Origin: Variovorax sp. JS1663
Lineage (GTDB): Bacteria > Pseudomonadota > Gammaproteobacteria > Burkholderiales > Burkholderiaceae_C
DNA length: 64,000 bases
Assembly (NCBI RefSeq): GCF_002157355.1
Contig: NZ_LYMK01000017.1
Coordinates: 1 to 64,000 of the forward strand
Reading direction: 5' to 3'
The notes under the pieces are model-generated. The model ran no database searches. It was given only the letters and a program-made list of their open reading frames with translations, and had not been told where the DNA came from. This document shows, in pieces, positions 8,465-18,135 of this stretch; positions within the stretch are counted from its first letter, which is position 1; each line of letters begins with the position of its first letter. The position numbers were made by a program, and so were the translations under genes.

Positions 8465-9517
8465 TCAGACCAGCTTCTTCAGCAGTTCCGCCTTCTTGGC
8501 GTCGAATTCTTCCTGCGTCAGGATGCCCTTGGCCTTGAGCTCGCCGAGCTTCTCGAGCGTGGTCATCACGTCGGCCGGGTTGACCACGGCGACGGCCGGC
8601 GCCTGCTGCGCGGCAGCGGCTGCCGCGGCGGGGTTGTTCGGGTTGAGCCCTTGCTGGAGGTTCTGCGCCAGCACCTGGCCGAGCGCGACGCCGGCGCCCA
8701 GGCCCATCGCATCGCCGGCGATGCCGCTGCCCTGGCCGGCGCCCTCGGCGAACTTCGGAATCGCCTGCGCCGTCTGGTACTGCATGAACTTGCCCATGTC
8801 GTTGCCGACCATGCCCATGCCGATCTTCTGGTCGAGGATCTTTTGCAGTTCCTCCGGCAGCGAGACGTTCTGGACCGTGATGGTCTCGAGCTGGACGCCG
8901 ATCTTGGCGAACTCGGGCACCAGCTGCGCCGCGAGCGCCTGCGCGAACTGGATCTGGTTGGCCGCGAGGTCCAGGAAGGGCACGCCGCTCGAAGCGATGG
9001 CGTTGCTGATGTTCTGCAGCACCAGGCCGCGCAGCTGGCCGTCGAGGTCGGCCACGGTGTAGATATCGCGCGTGCCCGAGATCTCGGTGTGGAACAGCTT
9101 GGCGTCGCCGATGCGGAAGCTGTAGTTGCCGAAGGCGCGCAGGCGCACGGCGCCGAAGTCCTTGTCGCGGATGGTGATCGGCTGGGGCGTGCCCCACTTC
9201 TGATCGACCTGCTGGCGCGTGCTGAAGAAGTAGACGTCACTCTTGAACGGAGACTCGAAGAGCTTGTCCCAGTTCTTGAGGTAAGTGAGCACCGGCAGCG
9301 TCTGCGTGGTGAGCTTGTACATGCCGGGGCCGAACACGTCGGCCACCTGGCCCTCGTTGACGAAGACCGCGACCTGCGACTCGCGGACCGTGAGCGAGGC
9401 GCCGTTCTGGATTTCCATCTCGGCCATCGGGAAGCGCCAGGCCAGGGTGCCATCCCCTGTCTCGGTCCACTGGATGATGTCGATGAACTGTTTCTTGATG
9501 AAATCCATCAGCGCCAT
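8465..9517 (-). CDS. SPFH-domain protein with C-terminal SHOCT domain
   Basis: A 350-aa protein starting at ATG 9517 behind AGGAG with a 6-nt gap. Residues ~20-250 form an SPFH/band-7-like domain of the YdjI (virion core protein-like) type, with FIDIIQWTETGDGTLAWRFP near the N-terminus. A Gly/Ala/Gln-rich linker follows, then a SHOCT module (LGELKAKGILTQEEFDAKKA). SPFH proteins scaffold membrane microdomains and often accompany stress or envelope genes. This is the first gene of the leftward cluster; the 163-bp spacer to maeB must hold both divergent promoters. Confidence 0.85.
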   Translation of the reverse strand: MALMDFIKKQFIDIIQWTETGDGTLAWRFPMAEMEIQNGASLTVRESQVAVFVNEGQVADVFGPGMYKLTTQTLPVLTYLKNWDKLFESPFKSDVYFFSTRQQVDQKWGTPQPITIRDKDFGAVRLRAFGNYSFRIGDAKLFHTEISGTRDIYTVADLDGQLRGLVLQNISNAIASSGVPFLDLAANQIQFAQALAAQLVPEFAKIGVQLETITVQNVSLPEELQKILDQKIGMGMVGNDMGKFMQYQTAQAIPKFAEGAGQGSGIAGDAMGLGAGVALGQVLAQNLQQGLNPNNPAAAAAAAQQAPAVAVVNPADVMTTLEKLGELKAKGILTQEEFDAKKAELLKKLV

Positions 9518-9610
9518 GGTCGCTCCTCGTCCTGTTCTTGGATCCGAGCATATTGCCACATCGGCTTGACGCCCCGGGCCTTTTTGGCCGCACGGGCCGG
9601 TGCGGCAAGG

Positions 9611-9640
9611 CCGACACCATCGAATCCCGAGGTCTACAAT
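9611..9640 (+). promoter_or_regulatory. Candidate sigma-70 promoter of maeB
   Basis: CCGACA at 9611-9616 and TACAAT at 9635-9640 are separated by 18 bp, upstream of the maeB start at 9681. The -10 is five of six to consensus and the -35 four of six. Confidence 0.5.
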
Positions 9641-9680
9641 CGGCGCCCCCTACAAGAAGCGTTGCACGGAGCCAAGGCAC

Positions 9681-12020
9681 ATGTCCGATCTGACTTCCCC
9701 GATCCCCACGCCCGAAGACAAGCGCGCCGAACTGCGCCGGGCTGCCCTCGAGTACCACGAGCTTCCTGTTCCGGGCAAGGTCGCGATCGCGGCCACCAAG
9801 CAGATGTTGAACCAGCGCGACCTGGCGCTGGCCTATTCGCCCGGCGTGGCGGCGCCCTGCGAAGAGATCGTCAAGGACCCGGTCAATGCCTTCAAGTACA
9901 CCGCGCGCGGCAACCTGGTGGCCGTGATCAGCAACGGCACCGCGGTGCTGGGCCTGGGCGACATCGGGCCGCTGGCTTCCAAGCCGGTGATGGAAGGCAA
10001 GGGCGTGCTGTTCAAGAAGTTCGCCGGGGTCGACGTGTTCGACATCGAGATCGACGAAAAGGACCCGCAGAAGCTGGTCGAGGTGATCGCCGCGCTGGAA
10101 CCCACCTTCGGCGCCATCAACCTCGAGGACATCAAGGCGCCGGACTGCTTCTACGTGGAGCGCGAGCTGCGCAAGCGCATGAAGATCCCGGTCTTCCACG
10201 ACGATCAGCACGGCACGGCCATCACGGTGGCGGCCGCCATGCTCAACGGCCTGAAGGTGGTGGGCAAGGACATTTCGCAGGTCAAGCTGGTCACCTCCGG
10301 CGCCGGCGCCGCGGCGCTGGCCTGCCTCAACCTGCTGCTCAAGGTCGGCCTGAAGCGCGAGAACGTGTTCGTGACCGACCTGGCCGGCGTGGTCTACGAA
10401 GGCCGCACCGAACTGATGGACGACGACAAGCGCCAGTTCATGCAGAAGACCGAGGCGCGCTCGCTGGGCGAGGTGATCGAAGGTGCCGATGTGTTCCTGG
10501 GGCTCTCGGCCGGCGGCGTGCTCAAGCCCGCGATGGTGGCCAAGATGGCGGCCAAGCCGGTGATCTTCGCGCTGGCCAATCCGAACCCCGAGATCACGCC
10601 GGAGGACGCGAAGGCGGTGCGCGACGACGTGGTCATGGCCACGGGCCGCACGGACTATCCGAACCAGGTCAACAACGTCCTGTGCTTTCCTTATATCTTC
10701 CGCGGCGCGCTGGACTGCGGCGCGACCACCATCACCGACGAGATGGAGGTCGCTGCGGTGCATGCGATCGCCGAACTCGCGCAGGCCGAGCAGAGCGAGC
10801 GTGTGGCAGCGGCCTATGTGGGCGAGAAGCTCAGCTTCGGCCCCGACTATCTGATTCCGAAGCCCTTTGATCCGCGGCTCATGATGAAGATCGCACCGGC
10901 GGTCGCCAAGGCGGCCGCCGAAGGCGGCGTTGCGCTGCGACCGATCGCCGATTTCGATGCGTACCGCGACAAGCTGCAGAGCTTCGTCTACGCCTCGGGC
11001 ACCACGATGAAGCCGATCTTCGACGCCGCCAGGCGGGCGCCGAAGAAGCGGGTGGCCTATAGCGAAGGCGAGGAAGAGCGCGTGCTGCGCGCGGCGCAGA
11101 TCGTGGTCGACGAAGGCATCGCGCGGCCCACGCTGATCGGCAGGCCGGCGATCATTGCCCAGCGCATCGAGAAGTTCGGCCTGCGGCTGAAGGAAGAGCT
11201 CGATTACGACGTCGTCAACACCGAGTTCGACCATCGCTACCGCGACTTCTGGCAGACCTACCACCGGATGACCGAGCGCAAGGGCATCACGGTCCAGGTC
11301 GCCAAGATCGAGATGCGCCGGCGCCTCACGCTGATCGGCGCGATGCTGCTGCACAAGGGTGACGTCGATGGGCTGATCTGCGGCACCTGGGGCACTACGG
11401 CGCTGCACCTGCGCTACATCGACCAGGTGATCGGCAAGCACGCCGGCGGATGCGCCAGCACACCGCAGGATGTGCCGATCTATGCCTGCATGAACGGCCT
11501 GTTGCTGCCTGATCGGCAGGTGTTCCTGGTCGACACCCACGTGAACTACGACCCAACGCCCGAGGAACTGACCGAGATCACCACCATGGCGGCCGAGGAA
11601 ATGATGCGCTTCGGCATCAAGCCCAAGGCGGCGCTGCTGTCGCATTCGAACTTCGGCACCAGCGACCATCCCAGCGCGATCAAGATGCGCCAGACGCTCT
11701 GCTTGCTGCGCGAGCAGGCTCCCTGGCTGGAGGTCGATGGAGAAATGCACGGCGACGTTGCTTTGGATGGCAAGCAGCGCGCCGCCGTCATGCCGCACAG
11801 CGCCCTGGCCGGTAACGCCAATCTGCTGGTATTCCCGAACATCGACGCCGCCAACATTTCCTACAACCTGCTGAAGACGGCGGCGGGCGGCAACATCGCG
11901 ATCGGCCCGGTGCTGCTCGGGGCGGCCAAACCGGTGCACATCCTCACGGCCAGCGCCACGGTGCGCCGCATCGTGAATATGACGGCCCTCACGGTGGCTG
12001 ACGCCAACGCCGAGCGATAG
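9681..12020 (+). CDS. maeB: NADP-dependent malic enzyme (MaeB type)
   Basis: Decarboxylates malate to pyruvate with reduction of NADP+, supplying NADPH and pyruvate. The 779-aa protein has the MaeB layout: N-terminal malic domain ([24 protein letters not shown]), a nucleotide-binding domain ([14 protein letters not shown]) and a C-terminal phosphotransacetylase-like domain from about residue 450 that is regulatory in this class. ATG 9681 is chosen, with GGAG at 9669-9672; the open frame begins at 9600, but that N-terminal stretch is low quality. E. coli MaeB is 759 aa. Transcribed alone, divergent from the SPFH cluster. Confidence 0.95.
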   Translation: MSDLTSPIPTPEDKRAELRRAALEYHELPVPGKVAIAATKQMLNQRDLALAYSPGVAAPCEEIVKDPVNAFKYTARGNLVAVISNGTAVLGLGDIGPLASKPVMEGKGVLFKKFAGVDVFDIEIDEKDPQKLVEVIAALEPTFGAINLEDIKAPDCFYVERELRKRMKIPVFHDDQHGTAITVAAAMLNGLKVVGKDISQVKLVTSGAGAAALACLNLLLKVGLKRENVFVTDLAGVVYEGRTELMDDDKRQFMQKTEARSLGEVIEGADVFLGLSAGGVLKPAMVAKMAAKPVIFALANPNPEITPEDAKAVRDDVVMATGRTDYPNQVNNVLCFPYIFRGALDCGATTITDEMEVAAVHAIAELAQAEQSERVAAAYVGEKLSFGPDYLIPKPFDPRLMMKIAPAVAKAAAEGGVALRPIADFDAYRDKLQSFVYASGTTMKPIFDAARRAPKKRVAYSEGEEERVLRAAQIVVDEGIARPTLIGRPAIIAQRIEKFGLRLKEELDYDVVNTEFDHRYRDFWQTYHRMTERKGITVQVAKIEMRRRLTLIGAMLLHKGDVDGLICGTWGTTALHLRYIDQVIGKHAGGCASTPQDVPIYACMNGLLLPDRQVFLVDTHVNYDPTPEELTEITTMAAEEMMRFGIKPKAALLSHSNFGTSDHPSAIKMRQTLCLLREQAPWLEVDGEMHGDVALDGKQRAAVMPHSALAGNANLLVFPNIDAANISYNLLKTAAGGNIAIGPVLLGAAKPVHILTASATVRRIVNMTALTVADANAER

Positions 12021-12201
12021 GCCCAGGGACGACAGTGGTCGCCAACTTCTATCCTGCCATCCAGGCCCTGGTGCCTGCTCAAAGATTGGGCAGGCGCTTG
12101 CTATTTGGGCGCCCCTAGGGCACACTTGCGGCCTTGAATTTGCGGGTTAACCCGGAGGTTGACCCCCGATTCGGCCCTCGCTCTTTTCCTTCTGGTGCCC
12201 C
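12021..12201 (+). other. Intergenic spacer maeB - RNase
   Basis: No gene is seen here. A 6-bp stem (GCCTGC 12073-12078 / GCAGGC 12090-12095) without a clear T-tract is the only structure, perhaps a weak maeB terminator. A start-like TTG frame from 12134 is in the wrong frame for the RNase. Confidence 0.4.
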
Positions 12202-12615
12202 ATGGCGGCTTACGCCTCGATCACATCCCCGGTCTCCAAGTTTGCGCTCACTGGCTTGTTGCTGGTGGCACTTTCTGCCGGAGCCCAGGCCCGTGAATGG
12301 TTTGGCACCCGTATCGGGCAACCGGCGGAGGAAACGGTGGCGTTGGCGGAATTGCCTGTGCAGGGCCAGCGCACTTATGGGGCCATTTTGAACGGTGGCC
12401 CTTTCCGGTATGAAAAGGACGGATCGGTGTTCGGCAATCGCGAACGTCAGTTGCCGCGAGAGCGCCGGGGCCATTATCGAGAGTACACGGTCGAGACGCC
12501 CGGCTCGCGCGACCGGGGCGCACGGCGCATCGTCTGCGGAGGCGAGCGCACGACGCCCTCGGCCTGCTGGTACACGGCAGACCACTATGCGAGTTTCAGG
12601 CGGATCGTGCCATGA
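12202..12615 (+). CDS. Secreted barnase-type guanyl-specific ribonuclease
   Basis: A 137-aa protein with a signal peptide (hydrophobic FALTGLLLVALSAGAQA) and a mature domain of the N1/T1/barnase family. Barnase's catalytic Glu, Arg and His are all matched: the Glu in HYREYTVETPG, the Arg in DRGARRIV, and the His in TADHYASFRRI. Two Cys in IVCGG and SACW may form a disulfide. It hydrolyses RNA outside the cytoplasm and would be lethal inside. Its stop overlaps the barstar start by 4 nt (ATGA at 12612), so the inhibitor is co-translated. Confidence 0.88.
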   Translation: MAAYASITSPVSKFALTGLLLVALSAGAQAREWFGTRIGQPAEETVALAELPVQGQRTYGAILNGGPFRYEKDGSVFGNRERQLPRERRGHYREYTVETPGSRDRGARRIVCGGERTTPSACWYTADHYASFRRIVP

Positions 12616-13097
12616 GCGATGAATTGGATTGGATCGGCGCACCCAGGCGCCCTGAGTTAAAGATGACCACGACAACCATGGAAAGACCAGCGGAGATGAC
12701 CCCCACGCTTCGGGGCGTACGACCCAATATCGTGCAGTCGATTCGCGCGTTTCGCGTGAACGATCTGCAGGAGGCGGCGCACGCGGCCGGGCAGCACTTC
12801 CTCTACGCCAACCTGGGCAACGCCCAGACCAAGCAGGACGTGCTGGACCTGATCGCCCAGCAGTTCACCTTCCCGCAGCACTTCGGCAAGAACTTCGACG
12901 CGCTGTACGACTGCATGACCGATCCCTTGCATAAATCGGGCCCGCAGCCTGGTTTCGTGATCGTGCTGGAGCAGATTCCGGCCAACGCCAAGTTCGACAA
13001 GGAAGCGCGCGAGCAGTTGCTCGACATCTTCCGGGATGCCGCCGACTACTGGGGCGACCGGAAGATACCGTTCCGGTGCTTCTATTCTTTTCTGTAG
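12612..13097 (+). CDS. Barstar-family RNase inhibitor
   Basis: A 161-aa protein with a barstar domain from about residue 45, including FTFPQHFGKNFDALYDCMTD, the helix and loop that carry barstar's acidic RNase-contacting residues. The domain binds and blocks barnase-type RNases in the cytoplasm. ATG 12612 overlaps the RNase stop; in-frame Met codons further in (MTTTTMERPAEM) could be the true start, because the first ~30 residues are not barstar-like. The immediate partner gene encodes a matching RNase, which makes a cognate pair likely. Confidence 0.88.
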   Translation: MSDELDWIGAPRRPELKMTTTTMERPAEMTPTLRGVRPNIVQSIRAFRVNDLQEAAHAAGQHFLYANLGNAQTKQDVLDLIAQQFTFPQHFGKNFDALYDCMTDPLHKSGPQPGFVIVLEQIPANAKFDKEAREQLLDIFRDAADYWGDRKIPFRCFYSFL

Positions 13098-13131
13098 CCC
13101 GTTCTGCATCCACCAGCCAAGCAGAACGGGC
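13097..13131 (+). repeat. 11-bp hairpin directly after barstar
   Basis: GCCCGTTCTGC (13097-13107) and GCAGAACGGGC (13121-13131) form a perfect stem with a 13-nt loop, beginning on the last base of the barstar stop. No T-tract follows, so it may protect the 3' end rather than terminate. Confidence 0.7.
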
Positions 13132-13201
13132 GAACGAGGCTAACAGCAACGAATCGGTTCCGGGCATCGAACTCCAGAACAGCGACCCCGCGGCGGAAAA
13201 G

Positions 13202-13291
13202 ATGCCAACGGACAAGCTGACGGATGTGTCGCCCCTGGCGTTGCGCATGAGCAGTCCCTTCAACGCGGGCTACTGGCTCGCCGCGGCGTAA
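13202..13291 (+). CDS. Possible 29-aa small ORF (doubtful)
   Basis: A short open frame in the 213-nt stretch between the barstar hairpin and the terminator, starting at ATG 13202 after GGCGGAAAAG. The frame stays open upstream to GTG 13076, overlapping barstar. No homology is recognised. It may simply be 3' untranslated sequence. Confidence 0.15.
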   Translation: MPTDKLTDVSPLALRMSSPFNAGYWLAAA

Positions 13292-13310
13292 CCCGGTTTT
13301 TCACAACCAG

Positions 13311-13336
13311 AAAGCCCGTCTTCGACGGGCTTTTTT
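13311..13336 (+). terminator. Rho-independent terminator of the RNase-barstar operon
   Basis: AAAGCCCGTC (13311-13320), loop TTC, GACGGGCTTT, then six T on the plus strand. It lies directly against the rsmA stop (13337) and could also act weakly on the minus strand. Confidence 0.85.
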
Positions 13337-14110
13337 CTATGGGCGAAGCGCCTGCGCCAAGGCCACGTACTCGGCCACGGGCACTTCCTCCGCGCGCCGT
13401 TGCGTGTCGAAGTCGCCGGGGAAGCCTTGCTGCTCCAGCCACTTTCCCAGGCTGTGGCGCAGCAGCTTGCGACGCTGGCTGAACGCAACCTGGACGATCT
13501 CGCCAAGCCGTGCCGGGTCGACCCGCGGCGGATCGGCCAGCGGCACCATGCGCACCACGGCGCTGTCCACCCGCGGCGGCGGATCGAAGCTTTCAGGCGG
13601 AACGAACAGGACGCTTTCCATCGCGTAGCGCCACTGCAGCATGACGCTCAGGCGCCCGTACGCCGAGCTGGCCGGCATCGCGATCATCCGGTCGATGACT
13701 TCCTTCTGCAACATGAAGTGCTGGTCGGCGACCCGATGCGCGAAGTCCAGCAGGTGGAACAGGATGGGCGTTGAGATGTTGTAGGGCAGATTGCCCACCA
13801 CCCGCAGCGCCGTGGCGGGCGGCGCCACCAACCGGGTCGCCAGGGCGGCGAAATCCACCTTCAGCACGTCGGATTCGATCACTTCGAGCTGACCGTGCGC
13901 ACGCAGCCGCTGCGCCAGGTCGCGGTCCAGCTCGATCACCGTCAGACGGCCCAGGCGCTCGACCAGGGGCTGGGTCAGCGCCGCGAGCCCCGGGCCGATC
14001 TCGACCATCGCATCGCCTGGCCGCGGCGCGATCTCGCGCACGATCGCATCGATGATGCCGGCGTCGGACAGAAAATGCTGGCCGAAGCGCTTGCGGGCAA
14101 CGTGCTTCAC
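13337..14110 (-). CDS. rsmA: 16S rRNA dimethyladenosine transferase RsmA/KsgA
   Basis: Dimethylates A1518 and A1519 of 16S rRNA during 30S assembly. GTG 14110 gives 257 aa beginning [20 protein letters not shown], the classic KsgA N-terminus; the frame extends upstream to 14257, but that part overlaps surA and is not conserved. The SAM-binding motif [14 protein letters not shown] and the catalytic NLPYNIS are present. It is last in the leftward operon lptD-surA-rsmA, 31 bp after surA. Confidence 0.93.
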   Translation of the reverse strand: MKHVARKRFGQHFLSDAGIIDAIVREIAPRPGDAMVEIGPGLAALTQPLVERLGRLTVIELDRDLAQRLRAHGQLEVIESDVLKVDFAALATRLVAPPATALRVVGNLPYNISTPILFHLLDFAHRVADQHFMLQKEVIDRMIAMPASSAYGRLSVMLQWRYAMESVLFVPPESFDPPPRVDSAVVRMVPLADPPRVDPARLGEIVQVAFSQRRKLLRHSLGKWLEQQGFPGDFDTQRRAEEVPVAEYVALAQALRP

Positions 14111-14141
14111 CGGTGGCCGCCGCAGCGCCTCGTCATCGACA

Positions 14142-15551
14142 TCAGGATTGAGGCGCCTCGCGATACTCGACGTAAGCGCGCGTGCGCAACTCCTGCGCCC
14201 AGGTTTCGTAGGCCTCTTCGAGCTTCTTCTCTCGCAGCACCCCGCGTGCGGCTTCACGCTGCTCGGCCTGGCTGAGCTTGGCGTCGCGCCGTGCCACCAC
14301 CTGGATCAGGTGGACGCCGAACCGGGACACGACCGGATCGCTGACCTGTCCAGGCGCCAGCCGGCTCATCGCTTCCTCGAACTCGGGAACGAACTGGCCG
14401 GGGCGCGACCAGCCGAGGTCGCCGCCTTCCTTCCCACTCGCATCCTGCGAGTTGTCGCGCGCCAGGCTGGCGAAGTCGGCCGTGCCTTTCTGGATGCGGT
14501 CCTTGAACTCGGCCAGCTGGGCCACTGCCTGGGCCGTGGTGCGCTTGGCATCGCTGCGCAGCAGGATATGGCGCACCTGGGTCTGCGTAACGACCGCATC
14601 AGCAGCGCCGGGCAGGCTCTTGGCCAGCACCTTCAGCACGTGGAACCCGGCGCCCGAGCGGATCGGCCCGGCGATGCCGTTGACCGCGGTCGACTGCGTC
14701 GCCTCGACGAACAGGCTGGGATAGCGGTCGGCGCTGCGCATGCCCAGGGCGCCGCCATTGGCACGGTCGGGCGAATCGGAGAATTCCTGCGCCAGCTTGG
14801 CAAAGTCTTCGCCAGCGCGCGCGCGCTGTGCGATGCCCTGGGCGCGCTGCTGGAACGTGGCGATCTGCGCCTCGGTGGCGTTCTCGGGCACCGCCACCAG
14901 CACCTGCGCAAGGTTGATGTCCGGTGCGACAGCGGTGTTCGTGCCGTTGCGCTGCTCGCGGATGAACTGGTCGACCTCGACGTCACTGATCTTGACCTTG
15001 TTCTCGACCTCGCGATCGCGCACGCGCGTGAGCAGCAACTGGTCGCGCAGGTCGTTGCGGAAGGCCTGCTGCGAGATGCCCTCGGCCGCGACGCGGCTGC
15101 GCAGTTCGGTCAGGCTGATCTGGTTCTGACGGGCCACGGTCTGCTCGGCCTGGTCGATCGCCACTTCGTCGACCTTGATGCCGACCTCCTTGGCCGCCTG
15201 CAGCTGCGTGCGCTCCGCGATGAGGCGCTCCAGGACCAGGCGCGTCAGCTCCGCTCTCGGCACGCGCTGCGCTTCGGCGTTCTCCTTGAGGAGGCGCTCG
15301 ACGCGCGACTGCACTTCGGTGTTGGTGACGGGCTCCGAATTGACCAGCGCCACGATGTACTCGGCAGCGCGCTGGACCGGCGGCGCAGTCGGCGTGGCGG
15401 GGCGCGGGGCGGGGGGTGGCGCCAAGCGCGGGCCCGCACGCATGATGTCCGTGATGCCGACGCCGGGGCGCGTGCCCAGTCCCTGCGCACCGGCCGCCGC
15501 GGCCAGCGTCGCGAGGCACGCCAGGGTGAGGATGGAGCGGATGTGGTTCAT
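14142..15551 (-). CDS. surA: Periplasmic chaperone / peptidyl-prolyl isomerase SurA
   Basis: Escorts outer-membrane proteins, including LptD, across the periplasm. The 469-aa protein has a signal peptide (residues 1-23), a Pro/Ala-rich stretch not typical of E. coli SurA, the SurA N domain (~65-200), and two parvulin domains: the first around [17 protein letters not shown], the second around [20 protein letters not shown] with QVRHILL at its start. It begins 11 bp after the lptD stop, in the usual lptD-surA-rsmA order. Confidence 0.95.
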   Translation of the reverse strand: MNHIRSILTLACLATLAAAAGAQGLGTRPGVGITDIMRAGPRLAPPPAPRPATPTAPPVQRAAEYIVALVNSEPVTNTEVQSRVERLLKENAEAQRVPRAELTRLVLERLIAERTQLQAAKEVGIKVDEVAIDQAEQTVARQNQISLTELRSRVAAEGISQQAFRNDLRDQLLLTRVRDREVENKVKISDVEVDQFIREQRNGTNTAVAPDINLAQVLVAVPENATEAQIATFQQRAQGIAQRARAGEDFAKLAQEFSDSPDRANGGALGMRSADRYPSLFVEATQSTAVNGIAGPIRSGAGFHVLKVLAKSLPGAADAVVTQTQVRHILLRSDAKRTTAQAVAQLAEFKDRIQKGTADFASLARDNSQDASGKEGGDLGWSRPGQFVPEFEEAMSRLAPGQVSDPVVSRFGVHLIQVVARRDAKLSQAEQREAARGVLREKKLEEAYETWAQELRTRAYVEYREAPQS

Positions 15552-15562
15552 GGCAAGGAAGC

Positions 15563-18043
15563 TCAGTCGTAGTTGGTGAACCGGCTGGGTGCCGGATAGG
15601 GCTGCCGCAGGGGCTGGTAGCGCTGGATGTTCTGCGTGAGGGTGCGCATGGGACTCGATCCGATCGCCGCGAAGCCCACGAATTCGATCTGGAACATGAT
15701 GCGCGTGTTCGGCGTGGCCTGGCCTGTGGTGAGACGCTCGAGGACGATGCGGCCGATCCAGCAGCAGCCGTCGTACTCGACGCCCAGCACGCCGTCGGTG
15801 AGCTTGCGGTCCTGGAGGCTGTAGTTCAGACGGCCCACGGCATACCATCGCCCGCCGCCCTGGCCGCGGCCGAGGCCGAGGTCCCTGCCCTTGTCACCCC
15901 AGAGGTCGTTGAGCGGCCACTGCCAGCTCACGTCGATCGACTTGTTGCCGTCGTTGGCGGTTGGCGTGCTGTTGTCCTGGAAGCGATAGGCTGCGGAGAC
16001 GTTGCGGTAGGGCCCCGGGTTGTAGCGCGCGCTCAGCGCCGTGCGCGTCGACTTGTGGTCGTCGGGGTTGTATTGCACCGTGCCGTCGAAGCTCCACTGC
16101 GGCGTCCAGTTGATCTGGGCGCCGAGCAGCAGGTCGCTGACGCGGTCGGTCACGGGCGTTCCGCCCGGCAGCGTGACGCGCTGGTCCTTGAAGCGCAGGC
16201 GCTGCGCAATCCCGAAGCGCGCCGCTTCCGCACCGCTTTCGGGGTCGATCAGCCGCGAGGTCACGCCCACCGTGAGCGTTTTCGTGTCGGAGATGCGATC
16301 GTGGCCGGAGAAGGCGTTCTCGGTGTAGACCGTCGCGAAGTTGAAGTCGTTGGCGGCCGAGTCGTAGTTTGGCAGCAGGCTCTGGTCGCGGTAGGGTGTG
16401 TAGACGTAGAACGCACGCGGCTCCAGCGTCTGGCGGAAGGCGCGCCCGAAGAAATTGGCGTCGCGCTCGAAGATCATGCCGCTGTCCAGGCTGAAGGTCG
16501 GCACCGTGCGGCTGGCCGAGCTCGCGCCGTTGGCCAGCGGCGCCTCGAACTGGTAGCTGCTCGCGTGCAGCTGCAGCTTCGGAATGACGTAGGTGCCAGG
16601 CGTGAGGAAAGGCCGGCTGATCGACGCCTGCGCGAACGCCCGCTCGCCGTTGGGCTGCTTCTGCTGCACCGGGTCGCCGCGGAAACGCGAGTAGTCGGTC
16701 TTGAGCGAGAAGTCGAAGCCGTTCCAGTCGTACTTGTCGTAGTTGGCGGTGATCTGGGGCAGCCGGTCGTAGGGCGGCAGGATCGGCGCCAGGTCGTACT
16801 GCAGGGTCTGATACTTGAGCGCGCGCACCATGCCGCTCCAGTCGCCCTTGCTCCAGTTGAGCGAAGCGTCGTTCGACAGCAGCCGCTGCGTCAGCGAGGG
16901 CGTGCGTATGAAGTCGCGCCAGTAGTCGTTGTCGCTGACGCGATTGATGGCGATGTTGGCCGTCAGCGAGTCGAGGCCGAGGGACTTGGCGTCGAAGTCC
17001 TGGCGATGGGTGGTCCAAAGACCCCAGCGTCTCGATTTCGGACGCCGCAGGTCGAGATCGCCGAGCCCGATCTCACCGTTGGACAACTGCTGCAGCTGGT
17101 TGCTGACTTTCTCGTCGTAGCGTTCACCCACCAGGCGATCGCTCCCCATGAGATCCAGGCGGATCGTGCCGTTGTACTGCTTCTCCAGATACCGGAACTC
17201 GCTGCCGACGTTGAGTCCGCGCTTGGTCATGAGTTCCGGATAGAAGGTCGCGTCGCGGTTCGGCGCGATGTTCCAGTAGTAAGGCACGGTCATGTCCACG
17301 CCGTTGAGGTTGCCGACGCCGATGGTCGGCGGCAGGAAGCCGCTCTTGCGGTCGTTGCCCAGCGGGAAGCTCAGCGACGGGAAGGGCGGAGTGGTGATGC
17401 CCATGAAGCTCAGCCGCGCATCGGTCGCGACGCCGACGTTCTCCTCGGTGTCGGTGGTCAGCGTCGCGGCGCTGAGTACCCAGGCAGGCATCCAACCGGG
17501 GTAGTCCTCCCGCCGGCAGGTGGTGTAGGTGCCGCGCCGTGCGATCGAGACATTGCTGTCGACGAAGTCGATCCGCTCGGCTTCCCCATGCCCGCCCGAG
17601 GCCAGCAGCCGATAGCGCGCGTTGTTGAAGAAGCCCTCGAAGGTTTCGAGCTTGAGCTGCAGTTCGGGGCCTTCGTAGACGTTGCCGGCCTGGTTGACCC
17701 GCACGTTCCCGGTGGCCTTGGCCATGTCCTCGGGTTGGTAGTACTCGAGCCGGTCGGCATGGATCACCGTGTCGCCCCGGCGCAGCGAGGCATGGCCCTC
17801 GACCACGGTTTCGAGGTCGGTGCGGCCGGATATGCGGTCGCCGTCGACGAAGCTCGGCAGCTCGCCGCGCTGCGTCTTCGGGATCGTTTCCAGAAGTTGC
17901 GGCGTGCGCTTGAGCGTGATGGGCGCGTCCAGGCCGGCGTCCTGTGCCGACGCACCCTGTGCTTGCAGCAACGCCAGCGTCAGCACGGCCAGCGGCAGGG
18001 GCGGGCGGCACCGGCGCCAGTCAGCTCGGATCAGGTCAGGCAT
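15563..18043 (-). CDS. lptD: LPS-assembly outer-membrane protein LptD
   Basis: Inserts lipopolysaccharide into the outer leaflet together with LptE. The 826-aa protein has a signal peptide (1-33), an OstA/LptA-like jellyroll (~60-175) and a large C-terminal beta-barrel. Cys176 (TYTTCRRED) and the C-terminal adjacent pair in YDGCCWIGR are the expected disulfide residues, but the N-terminal Cys of E. coli LptD (Cys31) has no counterpart in the mature N-terminus, so only one inter-domain disulfide is possible. It is first gene of lptD-surA-rsmA, divergent from amgK. Confidence 0.95.
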   Translation of the reverse strand: MPDLIRADWRRCRPPLPLAVLTLALLQAQGASAQDAGLDAPITLKRTPQLLETIPKTQRGELPSFVDGDRISGRTDLETVVEGHASLRRGDTVIHADRLEYYQPEDMAKATGNVRVNQAGNVYEGPELQLKLETFEGFFNNARYRLLASGGHGEAERIDFVDSNVSIARRGTYTTCRREDYPGWMPAWVLSAATLTTDTEENVGVATDARLSFMGITTPPFPSLSFPLGNDRKSGFLPPTIGVGNLNGVDMTVPYYWNIAPNRDATFYPELMTKRGLNVGSEFRYLEKQYNGTIRLDLMGSDRLVGERYDEKVSNQLQQLSNGEIGLGDLDLRRPKSRRWGLWTTHRQDFDAKSLGLDSLTANIAINRVSDNDYWRDFIRTPSLTQRLLSNDASLNWSKGDWSGMVRALKYQTLQYDLAPILPPYDRLPQITANYDKYDWNGFDFSLKTDYSRFRGDPVQQKQPNGERAFAQASISRPFLTPGTYVIPKLQLHASSYQFEAPLANGASSASRTVPTFSLDSGMIFERDANFFGRAFRQTLEPRAFYVYTPYRDQSLLPNYDSAANDFNFATVYTENAFSGHDRISDTKTLTVGVTSRLIDPESGAEAARFGIAQRLRFKDQRVTLPGGTPVTDRVSDLLLGAQINWTPQWSFDGTVQYNPDDHKSTRTALSARYNPGPYRNVSAAYRFQDNSTPTANDGNKSIDVSWQWPLNDLWGDKGRDLGLGRGQGGGRWYAVGRLNYSLQDRKLTDGVLGVEYDGCCWIGRIVLERLTTGQATPNTRIMFQIEFVGFAAIGSSPMRTLTQNIQRYQPLRQPYPAPSRFTNYD

Positions 18044-18120
18044 CGGTACGCAAAAGAGTCTCTGGGGGGAAGATCGCCGGATGGCTGGGGGGTTGCGGGA
18101 GCCCGCGCCGGGCGGATTTG

Positions 18121-18126
18121 TAGAAT
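18121..18126 (+). promoter_or_regulatory. Candidate -10 box of amgK
   Basis: TAGAAT lies 9 bp before the amgK ATG in the 92-bp lptD-amgK divergent spacer. No convincing -35 at normal spacing was found. If it is used, the leader would be almost absent. Confidence 0.3.
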
Positions 18127-18135
18127 CAATTATCC

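Noticed and set aside
9237..12125. A 962-codon minus-strand frame covering maeB
   Set aside because: Antisense shadow of malic enzyme and the end of the SPFH gene.
13076..13291. A 71-aa frame starting within barstar
   Set aside because: GTG start inside barstar, no RBS and no recognisable sequence; only the 29-codon tail is listed, with low confidence.
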